Shown: one piece after another, positions 18,355 through 28,500 of the stretch
How the letters are laid out: each line of letters starts with the position of its first letter
Numbering within the stretch: the first letter of the stretch is position 1
DNA from: Marinomonas spartinae
Lineage (GTDB): Bacteria > Pseudomonadota > Gammaproteobacteria > Pseudomonadales > Marinomonadaceae
DNA length: 64,000 nucleotides
Direction of reading: 5' to 3'
Assembly: GCF_016461715.1 (NCBI RefSeq)
Contig: NZ_JAEMUI010000012.1
Location: forward strand, 62,001-126,000
The notes under the pieces: model-generated
Database searches by the model: none
Told to the model about the DNA's origin: nothing
What the model saw: the letters and a program-made list of their open reading frames with translations, nothing else
Program-made: the position numbers and the translations under genes

Positions 18355-20229
18355 GTGAAATGGTTTAAAGTCTATGCAGTATTGACTCTTGTTGTTGTCT
18401 CGACGTGGTCTTCTCTTAGTCGAGCAGATACGCAATTTCGTATTCTGGTTGATGCTTCTGGCAGCATGCAAACCAGCGATCCCGACAGAATTACCCCAGA
18501 AGCGATTCAGCTTTTATCCCAGCTTGCACCAGAGGGAAAAGCGACGATTGGCGTTTGGCTTTTTGGTGAACAGCCAAGGGTTTTATTTCCTGAAACGGAT
18601 GTTACGGAAGCCAGCCGAGTAAAATTGGCGAATTATCTTAAAAGCTATGTGACGCAAGACTTAAAGACAGATGTGGAGTCCATTCTAGATCTTTTACTGA
18701 AGACGCCCGCTGCAGGTTCGCTCAAGCCTGGGTTCCGACAAGATTGGATTTTAATCACCGATGGCAATGTCGATTTAAGCTTGGATGAAAGTGTGAACCA
18801 AGCTTCCCGTCAGCGTATTTGGACGGACATAACCAAACAGTTGGAAGAGCGAGGCATTCATCTTCATACCATCTCACTAACAGGGTATTCCGATAGAGCT
18901 TTATTGGATCACCTGTCTTTTAGAACCAACGCGACCCATACAGAAGCCGCCGTGCCAGAAAACATGCTGGATGCGTTTGATCGTATTTTCTCGCAGAGCA
19001 TGCCTTATCAAGAGCTACCGCTTATCGATGACCATTTCAAAGTGGATCCATCCGTTAGTCAAATTTCCATTGAGTCACTTCACGAAGCGGGAGGATTGCC
19101 GACGATTGTACAGCCCAATGGCAAAAATTTAGTGTTATCAAACCGTTCCGATGTTTCAGTGAGCGAGGGTCCTCATTTTACGGTGATTACTATTACCAAT
19201 CCGGCAGTTGGCGAATGGCACGTAGATGATGTGAATTTGTCCCGAGTGAAAGTGCGCGCGATTTCTGATTTGAATTTAAGAGTGACTAAAATCGCCCCTG
19301 TGACTTTTGTTAACGAGCCTATTCATTCAACGGCGTCTTTGTTTCGAGATGATCAGGCTTTAAAAGGCGCACAAATTCCCCGTGGTGATGTTGAACAGAT
19401 ATTGACCCGTCTGGTAGGTAGCAGCAAGGAAGTTATTTTTAAGACAGATTTGGATGCCTTAAAAGGCCGTTTTAAAAATCGCATAGAGGGACTATCACAA
19501 CCGGGTGAGTATGTTTTAACAACGGACTTTATTGGAAAAAATCTGGATCGTAAAATGAGTCAATATTTTGCGATCCGCCCACCCGTTAACTTTACGATTA
19601 AAAGTAGCAGCGATAACTTAGTGACGGTCTCTGCTACCCCTTCTAATGGCAAACTGGATATTAAACGTTCCAATGTGCGTTTGGAATTAACCTTCGCGGA
19701 TGGTACCAAACAATTTGATCAAATGGCTAAATTGAAAGATGGTGATTGGAATAAAGTGATTCCTGTTGCTAGCAATTCCAATATCAAGGCTCGGGCAAGA
19801 TTAATAGGGTTTACCCAGTCCGGTACGCGTATTGAATACTGGACGCCCACTTGGACCATCCACCGCAATGGGTCAGACCCAGTTTATGTGGAAAAGGGCA
19901 GTGTTGCTTCGTCTACACCACCCACCTCGACAGTTTCAGTTGAGTCTGAACAAAATGTGGCACCTGTTTTGGTTGAGCCAAATGTTGAGTTAGTGGGCAA
20001 TACTCCAACAACGGGTAATCAACAAGCGGCCAATGATACAGGCGGAAATAACCAAGGGGATGACAGCGCACAAGACGCAGAAACCTTTGGTGCCGACAGT
20101 TTGCTACTCTACTTGGGCATTGCTGCTGGGGTTGTCTTATTATTAGCGGTGATAGTTTTCGTAATTCGACGTAGCCGTCGCCGTAATCGCTACGACGACT
20201 TCCAGGATGATGATCTAGACGATGTGTGA
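18355..20229 (+). CDS. Membrane-anchored von Willebrand factor A domain protein
   Basis: The 624-residue protein starts with a signal peptide (cleavage near LSRA-DT). A VWA domain follows, whose metal-site motif is DASGS near residue 37, with a conserved threonine region near 100 and ITDG near 140. The middle part, about 230-500, is beta-rich. A threonine/asparagine-rich linker leads to one membrane helix near 580-602 and a basic then acidic cytoplasmic tail. It is thus displayed in the periplasm on the inner membrane. The start is a GTG behind AGGAG. Its last 8 bases overlap the next gene. The function is unknown. Confidence 0.8.
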   Translation: MKWFKVYAVLTLVVVSTWSSLSRADTQFRILVDASGSMQTSDPDRITPEAIQLLSQLAPEGKATIGVWLFGEQPRVLFPETDVTEASRVKLANYLKSYVTQDLKTDVESILDLLLKTPAAGSLKPGFRQDWILITDGNVDLSLDESVNQASRQRIWTDITKQLEERGIHLHTISLTGYSDRALLDHLSFRTNATHTEAAVPENMLDAFDRIFSQSMPYQELPLIDDHFKVDPSVSQISIESLHEAGGLPTIVQPNGKNLVLSNRSDVSVSEGPHFTVITITNPAVGEWHVDDVNLSRVKVRAISDLNLRVTKIAPVTFVNEPIHSTASLFRDDQALKGAQIPRGDVEQILTRLVGSSKEVIFKTDLDALKGRFKNRIEGLSQPGEYVLTTDFIGKNLDRKMSQYFAIRPPVNFTIKSSSDNLVTVSATPSNGKLDIKRSNVRLELTFADGTKQFDQMAKLKDGDWNKVIPVASNSNIKARARLIGFTQSGTRIEYWTPTWTIHRNGSDPVYVEKGSVASSTPPTSTVSVESEQNVAPVLVEPNVELVGNTPTTGNQQAANDTGGNNQGDDSAQDAETFGADSLLLYLGIAAGVVLLLAVIVFVIRRSRRRNRYDDFQDDDLDDV

Positions 20230-21022
20230 GTTATTAGGTATGAGTGCCAATGTCCCAACGGACATTTGTTTTAGTTTTTCAGGCTTACGTGCACGGGGGG
20301 GCCGAACGGGGCCTCACAAGGATGGCTGGGGCATGGCAATGTATCGGGACGGACAAGTCTGGGCCATTCATGATCCGCGCCCTAGTGCCGATTCGGACAT
20401 GGCAGAAGTGATGAGTAAAACGTCGCTTAAATGTGACATCGTGATCAGCCACATTCGTCAAGCGAACGTGGGCATGGTGAGCTTACCCAACACCCATCCT
20501 TTTTGTCGTATTTTATGGGACAAAACGTGGTCCTATGCTCACAATGGACAGTTAGAAGGTTTCCAAGGGTTGCCCGTTGGCATTCATCAACCCCTTGGCA
20601 ATACCGACTCAGAGCGCGCCTTTTGTTGGATTGTAGAACAGCTCTCCCAGCAATTTGGCGATACCGAGCCAGAACTGGATGTATTAAGTGTCGCCATCTT
20701 TGAACTTGCCTCACAGCTTAAAGACAAAGGTGTCTTTAATATGATGCTGTCTGATGGCGTGCGTTTATATTGCTTTTGTACCACGAAACTGCACTGGATC
20801 ACTCGACGAGCTCCCTTTAGAAAAGCGACCTTATCCGATGAAGATGTGATTGTTGATTTTAAAGAGGTTACCACGGACAAAGACGTTGTTACCGTGATCG
20901 CCACCCAGCCATTAACCCATGATGAAACTTGGCAACAAATGCTAGAAGGGGAATTATGCGTGTTTAAAGGTGGGGAAGTGGTTAGTCAGATCAAACCTAA
21001 AGACCTGTCAGATACTGCATAA
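20222..21022 (+). CDS. Class II glutamine amidotransferase, YafJ-like
   Basis: This 266-residue protein is a stand-alone glutaminase domain of the N-terminal nucleophile type. The catalytic cysteine is Cys2 right after the initiator Met (MCELLGMSANVPTD), and HKDGWGMA near residue 36 and SHIRQAN near 78 form the glutamine pocket. Close relatives are called YafJ or GATase 6 domain proteins, and their acceptor substrate is not established. The start overlaps the VWA gene by 8 bases, which suggests coupling, although the pair has no obvious shared function. Confidence 0.88.
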   Translation: MCELLGMSANVPTDICFSFSGLRARGGRTGPHKDGWGMAMYRDGQVWAIHDPRPSADSDMAEVMSKTSLKCDIVISHIRQANVGMVSLPNTHPFCRILWDKTWSYAHNGQLEGFQGLPVGIHQPLGNTDSERAFCWIVEQLSQQFGDTEPELDVLSVAIFELASQLKDKGVFNMMLSDGVRLYCFCTTKLHWITRRAPFRKATLSDEDVIVDFKEVTTDKDVVTVIATQPLTHDETWQQMLEGELCVFKGGEVVSQIKPKDLSDTA

Positions 21023-21117
21023 TCTAGGTTTCTTGTACTTTTTTTAGGGGAAGGGGGATCTGGTGTTGCAGATTTGATTGGGTTTTTCTGATTCGCTTGG
21101 TGTTTGCGAGTTCAGTT

Positions 21118-21133
21118 CCGCTCTGCTGAGCGG
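21118..21133. repeat. GC-rich hairpin in a gene-free stretch
   Basis: CCGCTC/GAGCGG with a 4-base loop, with further pairing outside (AGTT/AACT) across a 2-base bulge. It lies in the 320-base gap 21023-21342, which holds no intact gene. This looks like a dispersed intergenic element rather than a terminator, but one copy cannot prove that. Confidence 0.35.
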
Positions 21134-21187
21134 GTAACTTTTGTCAGTTGTTAGCTTCCATTCAATGAAAGAACTTCCGGGATTCAT

Positions 21188-21213
21188 CCGCACTTAACAA
21201 GCGCATCAAAAAT
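21188..21213 (+). repeat. 26-bp direct repeat, copy 1 (upstream of CYTH gene)
   Basis: These 26 bases are identical to 21887-21912, which is the 3' end of the CYTH coding sequence. Just after it, 21239-21318 reads as a protein-like stretch (DDGFAVKGDQPELAIYCG) without a start. The gap therefore seems to hold the worn 3' end of an older gene copy. Confidence 0.75.
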
Positions 21214-21342
21214 CCTTCCTCTTTAAATTAATCTGTGTAGTGGATGATGGTTTCGCCGTTAAAGGAGATCAACCAGAGCTAGCCATTTATTGCGGTAAAA
21301 CAAAATACTTCTGAAATTCTGATTGTAGGGCGAAAACGCTAT

Positions 21343-21921
21343 ATGACAAACAAGCATTTCCAAGGTAAGTATGAAGTGGAGCTAAAGTTCTGCTTACACT
21401 CAAAAGCTGAATTTCTAAAGACATTGAGTGGCATTCCTCATGAAGTTATGCTGCAAGACAATATTGAAAGTGACTGGTATTTTGATCGTCCTGATAAGTC
21501 GTTAGAAGCGGATAATAAAAGTATCTGCATCCGTACCATGGAGCCGTCCGGCATTAAGTTATGGATTGTTAAAGGGCCAGAGCCCGATAGGTGTGAAGCC
21601 ACCAATATTACAAATGCCTCAAATGCCATCAGCATGTTGGAAACCATGGGCTTTGAGGTTGTGTTAAAAGCTCAGAAAACTCGCAGTATTTATTTTGTCG
21701 GAGCGTTCCATATTACGGTGGATTCATTAGAGGGCATCGGGGATTTTGCGGAATTTGCCATTATGACCGACGATGAGTTGAAGCTGCCCGATTATAAAGC
21801 TCAGATCGAAGCTCTGGCGCAGCAATTTGGCTTAACCAAAGAGGCTTTACAAACTCAATCTTACAAACAGATGTTTATGGAAAAAGCCGCACTTAACAAG
21901 CGCATCAAAAATTGCCTTTAA
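21343..21921 (+). CDS. CYTH-domain protein (class IV adenylyl cyclase / triphosphatase type)
   Basis: The 192-residue protein has the CYTH signature ExExK at the N-terminus (YEVELKF, residues 10-16) and the alternating charged strands of a triphosphate tunnel (ICIRTME, LWIVKGPE, TVDSLEGIGDFAEF). Family members are either CyaB-type adenylyl cyclases or inorganic/thiamine triphosphatases; the sequence does not decide. It precedes a HAD phosphatase by 72 bases and may share its transcript. Its 3' end is duplicated 699 bases upstream. Confidence 0.8.
   Translation: MTNKHFQGKYEVELKFCLHSKAEFLKTLSGIPHEVMLQDNIESDWYFDRPDKSLEADNKSICIRTMEPSGIKLWIVKGPEPDRCEATNITNASNAISMLETMGFEVVLKAQKTRSIYFVGAFHITVDSLEGIGDFAEFAIMTDDELKLPDYKAQIEALAQQFGLTKEALQTQSYKQMFMEKAALNKRIKNCL
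21887..21912 (+). repeat. 26-bp direct repeat, copy 2 (3' end of CYTH gene)
   Basis: Identical to 21188-21213. Here it encodes the residues AALNKRIKN at the C-terminus of the CYTH protein. Confidence 0.75.
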
Positions 21922-21993
21922 GATTGGGTGTTTCTGATGCCCCTTTTATATAGACATTATATAAGCTCGCACAAATTAATATGGAGTCTAAAT

Positions 21994-22629
21994 TTGAAAG
22001 ACTATGATGTGTACTTGTTCGATATGGACGGTACTTTAGTGAATTCTGAGCCGCTAAAAGGAAAGGCGCTTGCCTTAGCTTGTGCAGAGTATGGAGTAAA
22101 TGTTGATTACAGCATTTACAAAGACGTAATGGGAGAAAATTGGCAGGTGGTAACGGGCCACTTTTTTGAGTCAGCAAAGATTTCCCCTGACTTAACCGCG
22201 TTTAATAAATACTTTCGTAGTCACTATGAAAAAATGCTTCAAGAGCAGCTAGAGTTGAACAAAGGTGCAAGGGCTTATATTGATCGTTTAAAACAAACGG
22301 GAAAGAGGTGTGGTGTTGTCAGCTCTGCGGCTACTTGGATGGTAGACAATATTCTAGAGTCTCTCAATTTGAGAACCGTTTTTGACATCATAATAACTCA
22401 AGATCATGTTACTAAACATAAGCCGGATCCTGAGGCTTACGAACTAGCGTTATCTAAGTTATCAGCTTCCCCATATGAAACAATCATATTTGAGGACTCC
22501 ACAGCAGGATTAAATGCTGGGCGAGCCGCTGGTTGCGAAGTCATTGCCTTTAGGCATAACTTTAATGTCAAAAACGATCTCAGTAGTGCAATAAAAGTCA
22601 TCGAAAATTACGAAGAGATGTTTCTATAA
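21994..22629 (+). CDS. HAD-superfamily phosphatase (beta-phosphoglucomutase-like)
   Basis: The 211-residue protein has HAD motif I as LFDMDGTLVNSE, motif II as VSSAAT, the lysine in KHKPDPE and motif IV FEDSTAGLNAGRAAG. It is of the same subfamily as the protein at 4975 but clearly divergent. I chose the TTG at 21994 because GGAG lies 7 bases upstream and the protein then starts directly at MKDYDVYLFD. The longer reading from 21928 has a non-conserved N-terminus. The substrate is unknown. Confidence 0.8.
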   Translation: MKDYDVYLFDMDGTLVNSEPLKGKALALACAEYGVNVDYSIYKDVMGENWQVVTGHFFESAKISPDLTAFNKYFRSHYEKMLQEQLELNKGARAYIDRLKQTGKRCGVVSSAATWMVDNILESLNLRTVFDIIITQDHVTKHKPDPEAYELALSKLSASPYETIIFEDSTAGLNAGRAAGCEVIAFRHNFNVKNDLSSAIKVIENYEEMFL

Positions 22630-22675
22630 GTCTTATTATCGTAATCCCAAACGACACCACTTATAAGCCATTTTG

Positions 22676-23726
22676 TCACGTTGTAGGATTATATATTACT
22701 GGTGTACCAGTGTTTGGATCGATGCGGTCAAGTGAGGGGCCAGCGTAACTATTATTTAATAATTCAACGGTAGCTTCACCATATTGGCTAAACCAAAAAG
22801 CACCTAGGTCTTTTAAACGGTTTATATTGCTTTGGCTAATATCGTCCATGGCATCGTCTGGGGGATTGGGCAAACCGGGTTGTGAGCGCATTTCTGCATT
22901 GACTCGAATATAATTGCCTGGGCGAGTTATGGTTATGGCTTGATAGGCGACTACCTTTTCATCGGATAGTAAATCAATCATGTTGCCTTTTAGCATCCAT
23001 TGCACCGCCCCCCCATTTGCGGGATTCTGGTCCATTGATCTTTCGAGTAACGGTACCCGTGCCAATTGACAATACCCTCAGTTCATCCATCGACACGGTT
23101 GGCCATTCTCGTTTGGCTTCGGCAATAGCACACATAGTTGGGTTGTTTGCAACGACGCCACCATCTACTAACCAGTAATTTTCCTCGTCATAGGGGAAAT
23201 AAGCTTCTACGGTGGGGAAATACGTTGGCGCAGCACTCGATGCATCAGCTACTTGGTAAGATGGTATATCGCGATAATAGTCTTTGGTGGATTTAAGAAT
23301 AAAGGGCTTGCGTTTTTCTACGCCATAAGTAATGGCTAGTACATGTTTCCCCTCTTTGACATCACCTAGTTTGGCTTCACCCAGTTTGGCTTCACCCAGT
23401 TTGGATTTCAGTGTATTGGTTTTACCTGATGCCTCATATTTGGGGGCATTAACACCATCAATTTCAAGTAAACCGCGATTTTCTGTGAATATTTGTTTTG
23501 CCGTTTCTTCGTTATATAACTCATTAATATCTTGCATCGGCATATTGGTGTTTGCTAGTGCCAAGGCGATGATGCTGCCAGTACTGTTTCCAGCATAAAA
23601 GTCCACACAGTCACGCAGTGATTTTTGATATTTCTCGCCAAGCAGTTGATCAACTTGCATTAAAAATTGGGTGGTAGCAGCCCCACGAATTCCACCGCCA
23701 TCTAAACAAAGAATGAGTTTCGACAT
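22676..23726 (-). pseudogene. Patatin-like phospholipase, frameshifted in a G7 run
   Basis: The N-terminal 235 residues have the full patatin acyl-hydrolase set: oxyanion loop DGGGIRG near residue 9, GNSTG with the nucleophile Ser near 48, and VDGG with the catalytic Asp near 188. The frame breaks at a run of seven C on the plus strand (23008-23014; G on the coding strand). One base less would join it smoothly to the second frame (VQWMLKGNMIDLL onward), which runs to 22676. Three 15-base tandem repeats (23356-23400) encode KLGEA-type units. It may be a true pseudogene, a phase-variable gene or a sequencing error. Confidence 0.85.
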
Positions 23727-23965
23727 TTACTATCTTCTGTATTAATTGAAATGCATTGGTTACTTAATACCAAAAATGGCACATAGGAATGTGTCTTGTT
23801 ACATTATTCAATTTCAACATCCCTGTTGCTTATTAAGTATAGAAGAACCTCCACGAAGCAGCTAAAAATAGACAGAATGACAAGGTGGTGATATGTCGTT
23901 CTATTTTTATCGAACTTCGATAACTGTTATTCTGGCACCATTATTGATGTAATAGAGTAGTGATA

Positions 23966-24214
23966 ATGATTAATGATAATGAAGTAATCGAAACCTTAGA
24001 TGAGCTTGAGGCGTTTTTACGTTTGGTTGAATCGGGCAGTTTGGCGCTTGATAATGCGGCGGGGGTGGCTTTGGCGACGAATAACGCCAATGGTCGTCCA
24101 TTTGTGGCCGTGCTGGATGATAATCAGCAGCTGGTGTTGGGGCGTTGGGTAACCAATGAGGTATTTGAAAACGGTAAGGATATGGTTCGCTACGGCCTTA
24201 AAAAGCCACATTAA
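23966..24214 (+). CDS. Small acidic hypothetical protein
   Basis: An 82-residue soluble protein with an acidic helical N-terminus (EVIETLDELEAFLRLVESG) and a short strand-rich end. I do not recognise the family. The ATG at 23966 and a GTG at 23960 are both possible starts, and neither has a strong ribosome site. The ORF is long for chance and its codon use resembles its neighbours. Confidence 0.55.
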   Translation: MINDNEVIETLDELEAFLRLVESGSLALDNAAGVALATNNANGRPFVAVLDDNQQLVLGRWVTNEVFENGKDMVRYGLKKPH

Positions 24215-24238
24215 TGGAAGACAGTAACCCCTCCCTAA

Positions 24239-24267
24239 CCCTCCCCTTGGAAGACATAAGGGGAGGG
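24239..24267. terminator. Perfect 10-bp hairpin between convergent genes
   Basis: CCCTCCCCTT pairs perfectly with AAGGGGAGGG across 9 bases. It sits between the ends of the small gene at 23966 and cysK, and may serve both. Related CCCTCACCC-type bases nearby (24279-24287) suggest it could belong to a dispersed intergenic repeat. Confidence 0.5.
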
Positions 24268-24324
24268 AATTGTTTGCCCCTCACCCTTGGGAAGGTGGCA
24301 GCAGAGTGGGGTTCTGGTTAATGA

Positions 24325-25290
24325 CTATTGAACCAATTCATTGTCAGTGAATTCGCCTTCGAAAAGGGCAGTAGAAAGGTAACGTTCACCGGAATCAGGC
24401 AGTATCACGACGATCTTTTTGTCAGCAAATTCGTCCAGTTTGCTCAGGCGCTCTGCGGCAACCACGGCGGCACCGCATGAAATACCACACAAGATACCTT
24501 CTTCTCGCATCAGTCGACGTGCCATTTGAATGGCGTCGTCGTTTTCGACTTGTTCAACACGATCCACCAAGGAAAGGTCCAAGTTTTGTGGTATAAAGCC
24601 CGCACCGATACCTTGGATTTTATGAGGCGCTGGTGTCGGCGTGACACCATGAAGGGTTTGGCTGATAACAGGGGAGCTGGCTGGTTCAACCGCAACACTG
24701 GTAATGGGCTTACCTTGGACTTTCTTAATATAGCGTGTGACGCCTGTAATGGTGCCGCCTGTGCCCACACCAGCAACAAAAACATCGATTTCGCCATTGG
24801 TGTCTTCCCAGATTTCTGGACCAGTAGTTTTCTCGTGGATTTCGGGGTTAGCAGGGTTTTCAAATTGTTTCAGTAGGACGAAGTTGTCGTCTTGAGCAAT
24901 TTCTTCGGCTTTTTCGATGGCGCCTTTCATACCTTTGGCAGGCTCAGTCAGAACGATAGTTGCCCCTAATGCTTTCATCACTTGACGACGTTCAACACTC
25001 ATGCTGGATGGCATGGTGATGGTAATAGGGTAACCGCGCGAGGCTGCAACAAAGCACAGTGCGATCCCAGTGTTACCACTGGACGCTTCAACGATGGATT
25101 TGCCTTTGGTTAAAATGCCTTTTTTTTCAGCATCCCACACCATGTTCGCCCCAATACGGCATTTTACCGAGAAAGCAGGGTTGCGAGATTCTAGCTTCGC
25201 CCAAATATTACCCTTACCAATATGGTTGAGACGAACGAGTGGGGTGTTACCAATAGTCAATGAATTATCGTCGTATACTTGTTGAGACAT
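24325..25290 (-). CDS. cysK: Cysteine synthase A (O-acetylserine sulfhydrylase)
   Basis: CysK makes cysteine from O-acetylserine and sulfide with pyridoxal phosphate. The 321-residue protein has the PLP lysine in FSVKCRIG near residue 43, the substrate loop SSGNTGIA near 70 and the phosphate-binding GTGGTITG near 177. GERYLST near the end is also typical. The SVKCR context, rather than SVKDR, is seen in CysK of several gammaproteobacteria. It stands alone and diverges from hrpA. Confidence 0.94.
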   Translation of the reverse strand: MSQQVYDDNSLTIGNTPLVRLNHIGKGNIWAKLESRNPAFSVKCRIGANMVWDAEKKGILTKGKSIVEASSGNTGIALCFVAASRGYPITITMPSSMSVERRQVMKALGATIVLTEPAKGMKGAIEKAEEIAQDDNFVLLKQFENPANPEIHEKTTGPEIWEDTNGEIDVFVAGVGTGGTITGVTRYIKKVQGKPITSVAVEPASSPVISQTLHGVTPTPAPHKIQGIGAGFIPQNLDLSLVDRVEQVENDDAIQMARRLMREEGILCGISCGAAVVAAERLSKLDEFADKKIVVILPDSGERYLSTALFEGEFTDNELVQ

Positions 25291-25500
25291 GATGCTTCCT
25301 TATTCGTTGATCTGGTTATGGATGTGACACCGTAGTAGATGTGCGCTTAAGTCTGTTCACTATAACCCTTACTTAGCGATTGATGTTAGAATTTACAACT
25401 ATATAGATAGAAACGGCGCGCCTTATTCACTGTTTTTGCAAGCTTTGTTGCTTTGCAAGTTATCATCTGCGCCCAGCAAAAGGATACTAGTTTACTTATC

Positions 25501-28500
25501 ATGTCGACAAATGACGTAATGACGCGTGATCGTCATCTTATTGATCAAAAACACGCTCAGCTTCTAAAACGCCAAAAGGATGGTTTGCCTTTTGACCGGA
25601 TGCAAGCTGAATTGAATACCATGATCGAGCAATCAGAAACCCTATATCAAGCTCGCATGGCACGTTTGCCGAAGGTCACCTATGACGAATCGTTGCCCGT
25701 GGCGGCGCGTTCTGAAGAGATTGTTGAGGCGATCCAGAATAACCAAGTGGTCATCATCGCAGGGGAAACGGGTTCCGGTAAAACGACGCAACTTCCGAAA
25801 ATGTGCTTACAGGCCGGACGCGGTATTGCGGGGTTGATTGGACACACGCAACCAAGGCGTATTGCAGCACGCAGTGTGGCGCAGCGTATCAGTGATGAAA
25901 TGCAGGTCACCTTGGGGGAACAAGTTGGTTTTCAGGTACGTTTCAATGATGAGAGCAATGATGAAACCCTGATTAAATTAATGACAGACGGTATTTTGTT
26001 GGCTGAAATCCAACAAGATCGCCTGCTTTATCGTTACGACACCATCATCATAGACGAAGCCCACGAGCGAAGCTTAAATATTGATTTTTTGTTGGGCTAT
26101 CTTAAACGCGTGCTGGCTCAGCGTCCTGACCTTAAGGTCATTGTGACCTCTGCCACGATTGATGTGGAACGTTTCTCCAAGCATTTTAATAACGCGCCAA
26201 TTATTGAAGTATCAGGCCGGACTTATCCGGTAGAAATCCGTTATCAGCCTTTGTTGAGCAAATCCGATTCGGAAGAGTTAGACGAAGACCAGAGTATGGA
26301 GCAGGGTATTCTTGATGCGGTGGAGAGTTTAATTCAAGAAGAGCGTCAATCCGGTTATCGAGGGGCTGGCGATATCTTGGTATTTTTACCGGGTGAACGT
26401 GAAATTCGGGAAACTGCAGAGATTTTGCGCCGCGCTGAGTTACGTAATACCGAAGTTTTACCTTTGTATGCGCGTTTGAGTGTGAGCGAACAACAGCGCA
26501 TATTTAAGTCCCATTCTGGGCGTCGAGTGGTGTTATCCACCAACGTGGCGGAAACCTCCTTAACTGTGCCTGGCATTCGTTATGTGATCGATCCAGGTTT
26601 AGCGCGTATTAGTCGCTACAGTGTGCGCTCGAAAGTGCAGCAATTACCCATTGAGAAAATCAGTCAGGCCAGTGCAAATCAGCGAGCAGGGCGTTGCGGT
26701 CGTGTTGCGGATGGTATTTGTATTCGCTTATACGACGAAGCTGACTTTACCGCTCGTGCTGAATTTACCGACCCGGAAATTTTCCGTACCAACTTGGCCT
26801 CGGTCATTTTGCAAATGGCGAATTTACGCCTTGGTGCTGTCGATAAATTTCCTTTTGTTGAAATGCCAGAAAAACGCATGATTAATGATGGTTATCGTGC
26901 GTTGACCGAACTGGGAGCGATCAAAGGCGATAAAATGACGCCCATTGGCCGTCAGCTTGCTAAGCTGCCGATTGACCCCAAACTAGGGCGAATTTTAATT
27001 GCCGCTCAGCAGCATTCGGTGCTGAAAGAAGTCTCGGTGGTCGTCAGTGCTTTATCGATTCCAGACCCGCGAGAACGTCCGCAAGATAAAAAAACGCAAT
27101 CGGATCAAGCTCACGCTCAAGACAAAGATGAAGACTCGGATTTTATCGTGTTCTTAAATCTTTGGGAGCGCTATGAGGAGCAGCGTCAAGCCCTCTCTCA
27201 AAATCAATTACGTCAGTATTGCCGTAAGCAATTTTTGAACTTTTTACGGATGCGTGAATGGCGCGATATTCACCGTCAGATCATTATCGCCTGCAAGCAA
27301 TTGGGCTTTAAAGAAGTCAGCCATGAAAATCGAAATTACGAAGCCATCCACCGTTCTTTATTAGCGGGTTTGTTTACTCAGGTGGCGAATAAAATGGATG
27401 ACAGTAAAGAGATGCTTGGCTGTCGTTCTCGGAAAGTATCGATTTTTCCTGGTTCTATGTTGTTCAAAAAACCACCGCAATGGATCATGGCGGCGGAGTT
27501 GGTCGAAACCAGTAAGTTATATGCTCGTGTATCGGCGCGTATTGATCCCGCTTGGATCGAAGAATACGCCGAGCCTTTTGTGAAGCGCCAATATTTTGAT
27601 CCCCATTTTGAGCGTAATCAAGGCCGAGTGATGGCCAATGAGCAGGTGTCGTTATATGGGCTGATTATCGTTGCCAAGCGCCGTATTGATTACGGTCATG
27701 TTAATCAGCCAGAGGCCCGTGAAATTTTGATCAGACAAGGTTTGGTAGAAGGCGAGATGCGCTCCAAACAGGCCTTTTATCGAAAAAATAAGGCGTTGAT
27801 TGAGCAGTTAGAAACACAAGAGGCCAAACTGAGAACTCGCGATATTCTGGTGGATGATGAAGCCGTTTTCCAGTTTTATGATCAACGTATCCCCAAAGAT
27901 ATTTATAATCAAAAAGGCTTGGAGTACTTTGCAAAAACCTCACCTGAGGCCTTGGTGATGACCCGTGAGGACCTAATTAATCAGGATGTGAACGTTGATG
28001 ATATAGCGTTCCCGGATTCCTATGGTCTTAATGGTGTTGCGCTTCCGATTGATTATCGCTTTGAACCAGGTCAAAAGACCGATGGCGCCACACTAAAAGT
28101 GCCCGTTGGTTTGTTGCGTCAGTTAAGTTTAGAGGATTTAGGTTGGGCGGTGCCTGGTTTTATCAAAGAGCGCTGCGAAGCCCTTTTGAGAGCGCTACCA
28201 AAAGCCTTGCGTCGACGATTTGTCCCCATTCCGCAATTTGTCGAACGAATTTATCCCAATTTGTCTAAAGATAAGGGAGATTTGCTAGAACAGCTTAGTT
28301 TGCAGATAAAACGTGAAACCTTGATTGATATTCCCCTTAATGAGTGGAATTCGGATAAGCTGGACACACACTTAACCTTGAACTTGGAAGTGGTCGATGA
28401 GCGGGGGAAAGTGCTTGGTATAGGCAAAGACCTTGCGCAGCTGCAAACGCAATTTGGTGATTTGGTAGAAGAAAGCTTTGCTAAGTTCGGCACCAAACAG

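Noticed and set aside
22676-23726. Patatin as the effector of a CBASS-type defence system
   Set aside because: There is no nucleotide cyclase of the CD-NTase family, no E1/E2 or HORMA genes beside it; the neighbours are CYTH and HAD enzymes and a small unknown gene.
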